This document shows positions 26,184 to 34,141 of a stretch of 64,000 bases of DNA, one piece after another; position 1 is the first letter of the stretch; every line of letters begins with the position of its first letter. The notes under the pieces are model-generated. The model was given only the letters and a program-made list of their open reading frames with translations, was not told where the DNA came from and made no database searches. A program made the position numbers and the translations under genes. The DNA lies in assembly GCA_000411415.1 (NCBI GenBank), contig KE150450.1:565787-629786 (forward strand), written 5' to 3'. The DNA is from Actinomyces sp. HPA0247. GTDB lineage: Bacteria; Actinomycetota; Actinomycetes; Actinomycetales; Actinomycetaceae.

Positions 26184-26352
26184 AGCGAGAGGATGCGTCG
26201 GACGTCTGGTAACAGCCGTTCAAAGGAAGCCGCTTCGGCGACTTCGGGTGCGGGACTGCCTTCAGCTTCAGGCTGTAAAGACCCCATGTACCAAGATCTC
26301 CTCTCGCCACCTCTACTCCTGAACTACGTTAACTACGTTCAGGAGCTTTTTT
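26184..26352 (+). ncRNA. Putative structured small RNA, about 165 nt
   Basis: A good promoter and a strong terminator bracket a stretch with no plausible ORF but clear RNA structure. GCGAGAGGA at 26185-26193 pairs with TCCTCTCGC at 26299-26307, closing the whole body. Inside are an eight-pair hairpin at 26200-26221 capped by a GNRA loop (GTAA), a CGC-TTCG-GCG hairpin at 26231-26240 and CAGC/GCTG at 26263-26275. I could not match it from memory to SRP RNA, tmRNA, RNase P, 6S RNA or a common riboswitch, and nothing downstream could be regulated in cis. It sits 30 bases from the leader-distal end of the CRISPR array, and a CRISPR spacer resembles it. Confidence 0.55.
26316..26352 (+). terminator. 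Terminator of the putative small RNA
   Basis: CTCCTGAAC at 26316-26324 pairs with GTTCAGGAG at 26337-26345, followed by CTTTTTT. Confidence 0.85.
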
Positions 26353-26382
26353 ATGCTCAACTCGCTTGCCGATTCCTAGTTG

Positions 26383-26399
26383 GACTCATCCCCACTCTC
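26383..26399 (-). CRISPR. Left part of the leader-distal CRISPR repeat, cut by the IS256 element
   Basis: Bases 26383-26399 match the first 17 positions of the repeat and 27816-27826 (ATGGGGAAAAC) the last 11. Joined across one copy of the 8-bp duplication CCACTCTC they make exactly 28 bases with 23 matches to the consensus. A 33-base spacer follows on the right, the spacing used in the rest of the array. Confidence 0.85.
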
Positions 26400-27807
26400 G
26401 GTCAAGTCCTGTGGAGTGGTGTAATCGTTTTGTGTCCTTCGGGGTGGGTTATGCGCTGAGTTGGAGTGTGGGTTCCTCCTGTTGGGTGGGTTGGGGTGTG
26501 AGTCGTGATTTGGTGAGGATGTCGAGGCTGAGGTAGCGTCGGCCTTCTGCCCATTCGTCGTTTTGTTCGGCGAGGACGGCTCCGACCAGGCGGATGATGG
26601 CCTGGCGGTTGGGGAAGATCCCCACGGAGTCGGTGCGTCGGCGGATTTCGCGGTTGAGGCGCTCATTGGGGTTGTTGGACCAGATCTGGGTCCATACCCC
26701 GGTGGGGAAGGATGCGAACGCGAGGACGTCTGCCCTGGCTTGATCGAGGTGGTCACACACGGCGGGGAGCTTGTCGTTCACGTAGTCCAAGAGCCGGTCG
26801 TATTGAGCGTTGACTGAGGCGGCGTCGGGCTGGTCGTACACCGAGTGCAGCATTGCTTTGACGGCGGGCCATAGCGCTTTGGGGGTGACGGACATGAGAT
26901 TCGCGGCGTAGTGGGTGCGGCATCGTTGCCAGGCGGCTCCGGGCAGGTTGGCGGCGATGGCCTCAACTAGGCCCAGATGGGCGTCGCTGGTGACCAGGCG
27001 CACGCCGGTCAGGCCTCGGGCGACTAGGTCAGCGAAGAACTCATTCCAGGCTGGACCGGTCTCGCTGGTGGATACGCGCACCCCCAGTACTTCGCGGTGT
27101 CCGTCATTGTTGACTCCGGTGGCAACTAGGACCGCGCACGAGACGACGCGCCCTCCTTCGCGCACTTTCATGGTCAGTGCGTCAGCGGCGACGAACGTGA
27201 AAGGCCCAGCGTCGTGGAGGGGGCGATGGCGGAACTCGTCCACGTGTTCGTCCAGGTCGGCTGCCATGCGTGAGACCTGGGACTTGGACAGTCCTGTGAT
27301 CCCCAGGGTTTTGACGAGCTTGTCCATGCGGCGCGTGGATACTCCCGCTAAGTAACAGTCAGCGACCACTGTGATCAAGGCGCTTTCGGAGCGTTTGCGG
27401 CGCTGCAACAACCACTCTGGAAAGTAGGTTCCTGAGCGCAGCTTGGGGATCGCCACGTCAATGGTGCCGACCCTGGTGTCCAGGGGCCGGTAGCGATACC
27501 CATTGCGCCTGGTCTGACGCTGCGGGTCTTGTTGGCCCCACTGGGCCCCGCACACGGTGTCAGCGTCCGCTGATAACAACGCGTTAATCACGTGCTGGAG
27601 CAGGGAACGCATCAAATCCGGGGACGCCTGGGATAACGCCTCGCCAAGCAGGCCAGCAGGGTCGATAATATGAGGAGCGGTCATCGTTGTGCCTCCAAAT
27701 CATTTCGAGTCAGAAGTAGAGAGCTTTCTCGAAGGATCACACGGTGACCGCACCCATATCAAACGGGCCGACCACCACACGGTTACACCACTATGCGGGA
27801 CACTACT
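26400..27807 (-). mobile_element. IS256-family insertion sequence inserted in a CRISPR repeat
   Basis: A 1408-bp element bounded by 8-bp direct repeats CCACTCTC at 26392-26399 and 27808-27815. Its ends form imperfect inverted repeats, the best part being AGTGGTGTAA near both termini. It carries one transposase gene. The intact duplication suggests a comparatively recent insertion. A right-end fragment of a closely related element is present at 63654-63718. Confidence 0.85.
26449..27684 (-). CDS. IS256-family (Mutator-type) transposase
   Basis: A 411-residue DDE transposase, full length for the family. FTFVAADALTMKVREGGRVV carries the first catalytic Asp, VRLVTSDAHLGL the second, and the NNPNERLNREIRRRTDSVGIFPN segment the catalytic Glu and family signature. 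GGAGG precedes the ATG. It appears intact and the element may still be mobile. Confidence 0.93.
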   Translation of the reverse strand: MTAPHIIDPAGLLGEALSQASPDLMRSLLQHVINALLSADADTVCGAQWGQQDPQRQTRRNGYRYRPLDTRVGTIDVAIPKLRSGTYFPEWLLQRRKRSESALITVVADCYLAGVSTRRMDKLVKTLGITGLSKSQVSRMAADLDEHVDEFRHRPLHDAGPFTFVAADALTMKVREGGRVVSCAVLVATGVNNDGHREVLGVRVSTSETGPAWNEFFADLVARGLTGVRLVTSDAHLGLVEAIAANLPGAAWQRCRTHYAANLMSVTPKALWPAVKAMLHSVYDQPDAASVNAQYDRLLDYVNDKLPAVCDHLDQARADVLAFASFPTGVWTQIWSNNPNERLNREIRRRTDSVGIFPNRQAIIRLVGAVLAEQNDEWAEGRRYLSLDILTKSRLTPQPTQQEEPTLQLSA

Positions 27808-27815
27808 CCACTCTC

Positions 27816-30800
27816 ATGGGGAAAACCTAGGATTCAATCAACAATCTCCTTCGATATAAGGATCATCCCCGCTCACGCGGGGAGAACAGAGGATACTGTA
27901 GGACGTCTGGTAACAGAGCGGGCTCATCCCCGCTCACGCGGGGAAAACAACAACATCTGATTAAACGAGTCCTGCCAGTGCGGCTCATCCCCACTCACGC
28001 GGGGAAAACGACGACACCGGCGGCGAATCCCGCGTCATCAACGGCTCATCCCCGCCCACGCGGGGATAACGTGACTGTGTAGGGGGTTGACTCCCGTGTC
28101 ATGGGCTCATCCCCGCTCACGCGGCGAAAACCGGACGGACGACTGCCACAAAATTACCAAGCGGGGCTCATCCCCGCTCACGCGAGGGAAAACAGAGCGA
28201 AGGGACAGGTGCCTTCACCCACCACGGGCTCATCCCCGCTCACGCGAGGGAAAACTGAAGCAGAATAGCTACAGGATCCATGATGTCCGGCTCATCCCCG
28301 CTCATGCAGGGAAAACGAGGAATTCAACGAGGCTTGGCTGAGCCTCGGCGGCTCATCCCCACTCATGCGGGGAAAACAACGCCGTGAAGGCAGCCGGCGG
28401 ACTGCTGCAGGGCTCATCCCCGCTCACGCGGGGAAAACACGGCCATGCAGTCCCTAAACGGCTCGGTCCCAGGCTCATCCCCACTCATGCGGGGAAAACA
28501 TTTCGAGTCAAAGCGCCTACCCTACGCGGGCGGGCTCATCCCCGCTCACACGGGGAAAACTTCGTGATTGAAATAGTCAGCATGAGGACTCCCGGCTCAT
28601 CCCCGCTCACGCGAGGAAAACGTGGTTTCGGCGACCTTACCGGTCGGGTCGCCCGGCTCATCCCCGCTCACGCGGGGAAAACACCCCAAGCAAGGTGCCT
28701 TGTTCCTGGTACTCGGACTCATCCCCGCTCACACGGGGAAGACTAGCTCGAGCAGCTGCATTACTGGGCTGTCACCGGCTCAACCCCACTCACACGGGGA
28801 AAACAAGCAGCTTCTCGTGGCTGCTGCGTCGCAGCGCGGCTCATCCCCACTCACGCGGGGAAAACTGCGTCAGCGCCCGCCGACCGCGCCGATCAGCAGG
28901 CTCATCCCCGCTCACGCGGGGAACAGGCAGATAGCGTCGAACGCAAAGCTCGCGAGGGACTCATCCCCGCTCACGCGAGGAAAACGAACTCCCCGCGGAC
29001 TGGACTCCGCTGGGAATCGGCTCATCCCCGTTCACGCGGGGAAAACGTGCGCGAAGGAGCGGTGGGCGCACCCGTTGGCGGCTCATCCCCGCTCACGCGG
29101 GGAAAACTTCGAGACCAGATCCGCCCCGTACTTCGAGACCGGCTCATCCCCGCTCACGCGGGGAAAACGATTCCCAGGCTGGGAGCTGGCAACCATGGTG
29201 GGGCTCATCCCCGCTTACACGGGGAAAACGTGCGCGAAGGAGCGGCGGGCGCACCCGTTGGCGGCTCATCCCCTCCCACGCGGGGAAAACCACTCATTCC
29301 GTGAAGGAAACACCCGCACACAGGGTTCATCCCCGCTCACACGGGGAAAACGGATCAAGCATCTGCTGGAAGCCGTACCACGTGGGCTCATCCCCACTCA
29401 CACAGGGAAAACATCATGATCCTGACCACCAGTCGGCCGGTACCGTTCTTCCCCGCTCACACGGGGAAAACAAGCAGCTTCTCGTGGCTGCTGCGTCGCA
29501 GCGCGGTTCATCCCCGCCCACGCGGGGAAAACATCAAGCAGATCGCCCGCGACGTCGAAAAGACGGGCTGATCCCCGCTCACGCAGGGAAAACACGCTTC
29601 TGTTTGGTCTGCCCACGCAGGCCACGGGCTCATCCCCGCTCACACAGGGAAAACCGTAGCGACATGCAGGAGTTCTTGAACGCCCTGGGTTCATCCCCGC
29701 TCATGCGTGGAAAACGACCTGCTGTCGACGAGCGAAGCCGCTCGAATGGGCTCATCCCCGCTCACGCGAGGATAACATCTTCATCGTCACCCCCTGGGGT
29801 CAAGGCGAGGGCTCATCCCCACTCACACAGGGAAAACGTCATGATCCTGACCACCAGTCGGCCAGTACCGTTCTTCCCCGCTCACGCGGGGAAAACCGCC
29901 ACGTCGCCGCCCAGTCCGTCTTGCGGCCCGGCTCATCCCCGCTCACGCGGGGAAAACCAGTGCAGGAGCTTGATTTTCTGCGCTCGGTCCGGCTCATCCC
30001 CGCTCACGCGGGGAAAACCTTACTGAGCACTGGGCTGCCCTGCCGGTGGAGGGCTCATCCCCGCTCACGCGGGGAAAACGGATCAAGCACCTGCTGGAAG
30101 CCGTACCACGTGGGCTCATCTCCACTCACGCAGGGAAAACCGCCTACGTCGTTACCCCGTGGTGCTACGCGGAGGGCTCATCCCCGCTCACGCGGGGAAA
30201 ACGACGTCTACCCGCAAGCGGAGCGCTCCGTGACGGGCTCATCCCCGCTCACGCAGGGAAAACGTCTCAATCGTCAGTCCACCGAGCTTGTCCGCGGGTT
30301 CATCCCCGCTCACGCGGGGAAAACTTCTCGAAGCCGTCCTCCGAGAGGTAGCCGAGCGGCTCATCCCCACTCACGCGGGGAAAACGGTACCGCGCTCACC
30401 GCCGCGATTAATCCGACGGGCTCATCCCCGCTCACGCGGGGAAAACATGGCGCTCGCGGAGGGCGTGGGCCCGGCAATGGGCTCATCCCCGCTCACGCAG
30501 GGAAAACTGTTCCGTGTGCCTGGACACGCTGCGGCCCTGGGGCGCATCCCCGCTCACGCGGGGGAAATCAAGGCCGACGCGATCACCAACTACCTGTACT
30601 TCGGCTCAACCCCACTGACTCGGGGAAAACTAAATCTGCGCAGTCGCAACAATCAGCGTCTTGGGCTCATCCCCACTCACGCGAGGAAAACTGCACGCGC
30701 GCCGCCAAGTTACCAGTGATAACCGGCTCATCCCCGCTTACACGGGGAAAACATCATGGAACAGACAGCCGACGCCCACGGCGCAGGCTCATCCCCACTC

Positions 30801-31056
30801 ACGCGAGGAAAACGAGATATTGCTCGTGATGAGCTGGGCCGCGTAGGGTTCATCCCCGCTCACACGGGGAAAACTACGGGCGCTCCAAGTCAGGCACAGT
30901 AACCAGGGGCTCATCCCCGCTCGCGCAGGGAAAACATGCACAGCCGCGCTATGCGGCCCTGAACACAGGGCTCATCCCCGCTCACGCGGGGAAAAACTTC
31001 ACCTAGTAACGGTGGACGAGGCGTGGGCCGGCTCATCCCCGCCGAGCGGGGAAAAC
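27816..31056 (-). CRISPR. Type I-E CRISPR array: 53 contiguous repeats plus the split one
   Basis: Repeats of 28 bases (GGCTCATCCCC on the left, a CGCGGGGAAAAC end) alternate with 32-33-base spacers at a 61-base period from 27860 to 31056. With the split repeat and the spacer at 27827-27859 this makes 54 repeats and 53 spacers. The reverse complement matches the E. coli I-E repeat, so transcription runs on the minus strand and the leader side is on the right, next to the cas genes. More than half the repeats carry substitutions (mostly G/A and C/T), several have indels, and two are reduced to TTCTTCCCC-type starts. Four spacers occur twice. Confidence 0.97.
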
Positions 31057-31188
31057 TGATGTGTATTGATGAGGTTCATGTCGCCAATTGGAAACCCCCC
31101 GAATACACAGGGGCAACATCTCCTCCTCATTCAACCCCAACTCGCGCCAATCACACTCTACATTCCTCCACAAGGAACACATGCGCAG
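31057..31188 (-). other. Remnant leader side of the array with a very degenerate repeat
   Basis: Only 132 bases separate the last good repeat from the cas6e stop, where cas1, cas2 and a leader would be expected. A stretch at 31090-31117 has the repeat hairpin (CCCC/GGGG) and matches the consensus at about 16 of 28 positions. The 33 bases between it and the last repeat equal one spacer length. The leader-proximal repeat at 31030-31056 is itself unusual (GCCGAGCGGGG). Confidence 0.4.
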
Positions 31189-31374
31189 TCATGGCCGAGC
31201 CAAGGTCATCAAACCGCAGCCGTAGGCCTTGCCCCTACCAATTCCATTAACGAGAGCATGACGCAGCGCCACTGGATCAGTTACCTCCAGCACGCCCTCA
31301 AAAGTTGCAACTGCAAGCGTTACCCTGTGCCCATCGCGTTTAAACTCCGCAATGCTGCGTTCAACACCATTAAT
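31189..31374 (-). pseudogene. cas6e: Cas6e (CasE) C-terminal fragment, cut off by an ISL3 element
   Basis: Reading from the IS edge: INGVERSIAEFKRDGHRV, then GVLEVTDPVALRHALVNGIG and RGKAYGCGLMTLARP before the stop at 31189. The GIGRGKAYGCGL stretch is the conserved Gly-rich C-terminal loop of Cas6e, the endoribonuclease that cuts the crRNA precursor. It continues exactly from the N-terminal part at 32824-33395 across the 8-bp duplication CCATTAAT. Because the enzyme is split, crRNA processing should fail unless the element excises precisely. Confidence 0.88.
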
Positions 31375-32823
31375 GGCTCTTCAGAGTTGAGTGTGGTTGG
31401 AGGCATCTAGGCCTCCTGCGATGAGGAGCATTCGGAGATGGTAGTTGGTGGGGTTGCGGTAGCCTCTGGCGGTGCGTCTTCCTAGTTCGATGATTCCGTT
31501 GATGGCTTCGGTGGGGCCGTTGCTGGCTCCGCCGGTGTCGAAGTAGGCCAAGAAGGCGTCCTTCCATTTGCGTAGGGTTCGACCCAGTCGGGCGATTTCG
31601 GGGATGGGACACGTTGGTAGGCGCTCGACGAGATGAGCGGCCAGGCGTCGGCCTTGGGCGGGTGTGGCTTGATGGAAGACGTCGCGCACTTGCTGGGCGC
31701 AGTGGTAGGCGACTTCGACACTGATATGCGCCTCGTCTGCCGTGAAGGCCTCACGGAGTCGTTCTTGTTGACGCTTCGTGAGCCGATCACGCGAGGCGCG
31801 CAAAAGATTGCGGATCTGATAGAGAGGATCACCCTTGCGCCCGCGGTGACCGGTCGTGTCTTGCTGGACGCGACGACGCACCTCATCGAGAGCGTCGCCG
31901 GCGAGCTTGACGATGTGAAAGGCATCGAGCACGCTGGTGGCGTCTTGGAGCTGGTCATCAATGGCGTTCTTATATCCCTGGAAGGGATCCAGCGTCGCGA
32001 TCTGGATACCGGAGCGGAAGTCTTCGCCGCGCTCGGCCAGCCAGTTCTTGTACACGGTGCCAGACCTTCCCGGGACCAGATCCAACAAGCGGGCCGTGGG
32101 ATGATCCTCCCCTCGCGTCAGGTCGACGATGCCGGTGAGCTCACGGGGCCCTCGTCGGCGTCGGTCCTGGTGGTGCCACACGTGCTCGTCAACCCCCAGC
32201 ACCCGCACCCCTGAGAAACGGGCGGGGTCATCAGATGCGGCTTGCAGACACGGCTTGATATGGGACCACACGGTATTCCACGTGGTTCCTAACTGGCGGG
32301 CCAGCCCCGAGATAGTGGCTCCCTCGAAGCGCAACTGTCGGATCGCCCAGCGGATCGCCCGAACACCCAGGCGCGCCCTGGGAGCACACACCGAGTGGTT
32401 CTGCTCAGTGAAAGTCGTGATCTGGCAGGTGTGTTCGCGGCATATCCAGCGTCGCTTATGCCACCGGATCCGCACCGGGACCCCGGCCCAGGGCGCGTCG
32501 ATCACCTCCACCACCACACGCCCATGACCTTGAGCGATCACCCCACAATCTGGGCACCCCGCCAGCTGGTTGCACGACTCAACATCGAGCACCAGAGCAT
32601 CTGGGGTGCGAACCGCACTCATCAGATGGAAGCCCTCTAAGTCGACGAGCAGATCACACCGATCACAACGATCAAGCGACACAGAGCAGCAGCAGGTAGG
32701 GTGAGACATTGTCGAGGTCCTTGACGACAGCGGGGGTAGAAGTCCGCTCATCATCAAGGACCTCGACCTCTACCCGCAACCCCCGACCAACACCCGGTCA
32801 CCCACACTCAACTCGGAAGAGCC
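31375..32823 (-). mobile_element. ISL3-family insertion sequence in cas6e
   Basis: A 1449-bp element with terminal inverted repeats beginning GGCTCTTCAGAGTTGAGTGT on the left and GGCTCTTCCGAGTTGAGTGT on the right (complement strand), flanked by 8-bp duplications CCATTAAT at 31367-31374 and 32824-32831. These are typical ISL3 features. Confidence 0.93.
31381..32709 (-). CDS. ISL3-family transposase
   Basis: A 442-residue protein with an N-terminal zinc-binding region (CCCSVSLDRCDRCDLL, CPDCG, CREHTC), an HTH segment (GATISGLARQLGTTWNTV) and the DDE_Tnp_ISL3 catalytic core (VLGVDEHVWHH, IATLDPFQGYKNA, then TGGASNGPTEAINGIIELGRRTARGYRN at the end). The ATG at 32709, preceded by AAGGA, is preferred to the frame opening at 32757. 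No interruption is visible, so the element may be active. Confidence 0.92.
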   Translation of the reverse strand: MSHPTCCCSVSLDRCDRCDLLVDLEGFHLMSAVRTPDALVLDVESCNQLAGCPDCGVIAQGHGRVVVEVIDAPWAGVPVRIRWHKRRWICREHTCQITTFTEQNHSVCAPRARLGVRAIRWAIRQLRFEGATISGLARQLGTTWNTVWSHIKPCLQAASDDPARFSGVRVLGVDEHVWHHQDRRRRGPRELTGIVDLTRGEDHPTARLLDLVPGRSGTVYKNWLAERGEDFRSGIQIATLDPFQGYKNAIDDQLQDATSVLDAFHIVKLAGDALDEVRRRVQQDTTGHRGRKGDPLYQIRNLLRASRDRLTKRQQERLREAFTADEAHISVEVAYHCAQQVRDVFHQATPAQGRRLAAHLVERLPTCPIPEIARLGRTLRKWKDAFLAYFDTGGASNGPTEAINGIIELGRRTARGYRNPTNYHLRMLLIAGGLDASNHTQL

Positions 32824-33395
32824 CCATTAATCAGTAGATTCGCCCCGTCAACACGTTCCCCATTGTCATTCTCAAGAACCGGCAGATCCCCACCGATCTC
32901 AGCTGAAGTCAGTACACGAAACCCACGCTCTTTGGCGTTCTTGAGGACCCACTGTATCTGCTGAGCTTGGGTGACATGAGCGAGAATCTTCTTCTGACCT
33001 CTTTCATTAACCTGAGCGGCCGTTCGGAAGGTCGGATTCACACAGAGGCGGAAACCCCACCGCTGCTCGGCTGACAGACCATCGAGGAAGGGACTCATAT
33101 CACGGACAACGACCCCACCCTCGGTGGCGTAGCCAGCCTCCTCAACGATGTGTGAGGGATCTGGTGGGACCGGGCTGGAGATGAAAAGGGCACACGAAGG
33201 ACTCCCCTGCCTCGGCAACCCACTTCTCAAAGATGGCGGATAATCCAGGCGCCAGAGAACCCGAGGATTCCCTGGAATGTCAAGTACACCCGGAGGAAAA
33301 CAATTCATCACAGCTGCGTGAAGGACCTGCCGACTACGCATGAGCTGCTTCGCCCCCCGACGGTGTGGGTTGAGGTAGATACGTGTCAGAAACAT
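32824..33395 (-). pseudogene. cas6e: Cas6e (CasE) N-terminal fragment
   Basis: About 190 codons beginning MFLTRIYLNPHRRGAKQLMR, the usual CasE N terminus, including the His-containing strand that follows. The frame runs into the ISL3 end and stops after NGALPS at 32808. The start overlaps the cas5e stop, as in intact I-E operons. With the fragment at 31189-31374 it would rebuild a Cas6e of about 250 residues, somewhat longer than the E. coli enzyme. Confidence 0.88.
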
Positions 33396-34141
33396 CAGAG
33401 GACCTCCATCGGGTCATGCACGAGGCCAGGGTGGGCTTGCTGCTTCGTCTCCGCGTACTTCGGATTCTCAAGTTCGACATATACTTCCTCGACGGCACGC
33501 ACAGTAAACTGCCTGTGTTCCGAGTTGAAACTAATCGGCATATCCTGAAGCGTCTGCTGCGAGGCCCTCTCCACCTCAGGCGGAATGATTCCCAGATCCG
33601 CGACGACTCGCGTTCGAACTAAACGATCATGACAATGCTTCTTCTGAAAGTACGACGAGGCCATCCACGGAGTTTCGCGCACCGCATCCCACGCGCTACC
33701 CTCGCGAACAGAAAGACGCAGCGGCAAGGTCGGAGGGCACGAGCGCCTGCCGAGGTAGAGCGGAAACACCGGGCGAACGACCGCCTGCGCCAGTGCATCC
33801 ACTAGCTCAGCTGGTCCTTCAACGAATCCGACGAAAACCGCATCCGTACAGTAGAAACGTTCAGACAAAAGGGTCTTCTCTTTATTTTCGGTCATGCACT
33901 TCTGACGCCTCGACGTATGAAAATCGCGAAGTATTTGTCCCTGCTGGTCAATCCTCGCAGCGAAACGAAGCTCAGCGAGATCTTCAATAGGATCGCAGCG
34001 CCTGCGCCCCTGAGCCGCCGCAAGCAAACCGACCAGGCCGCTCTTCGTAGGAAATGTCTCAGTTGCCCGGTGCACGAACTGACTAGATACACCCCACGAC
34101 TGCATGGGACCCGCTAAGCGCAAGACAAGCACGGATGTCAT
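33395..34141 (-). CDS. cas5e: Cascade subunit Cas5e (CasD)
   Basis: A 248-residue RAMP protein that holds the 5' handle of the crRNA in Cascade. The N terminus VLVLRLAGPMQSWGVSSQF and the Gly-rich motif TFPTKSGLVGLLAAAQGR are diagnostic of Cas5e. It overlaps cas7e by four bases at its start and the cas6e start at its end, so the genes are translationally coupled. The reading frame is intact although its partners Cas6e and Cas8e are broken. Confidence 0.95.
   Translation of the reverse strand: MTSVLVLRLAGPMQSWGVSSQFVHRATETFPTKSGLVGLLAAAQGRRRCDPIEDLAELRFAARIDQQGQILRDFHTSRRQKCMTENKEKTLLSERFYCTDAVFVGFVEGPAELVDALAQAVVRPVFPLYLGRRSCPPTLPLRLSVREGSAWDAVRETPWMASSYFQKKHCHDRLVRTRVVADLGIIPPEVERASQQTLQDMPISFNSEHRQFTVRAVEEVYVELENPKYAETKQQAHPGLVHDPMEVL

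Noticed and set aside
26184-27920. A definite self-targeting CRISPR spacer against the small RNA gene
   Set aside because: Similarity is clear, but about four bases nearest the PAM side differ, a gap is needed, no canonical PAM is seen, and Cascade is broken. I report it as similarity only.
28087-30846. Long plus-strand frames with repeated SSPLTRGK, LIPAHAGKT and HPRSRGEN words
   Set aside because: They are translations of the 61-base CRISPR repeat-spacer units in three frames. No start signals or codon bias are present, and the true structure is the array.
31057-31250. Small frames at the leader side as candidate cas2 or cas1 remnants
   Set aside because: None of the three minus-strand frames matches Cas1 or Cas2; the best signal there is a degenerate repeat.
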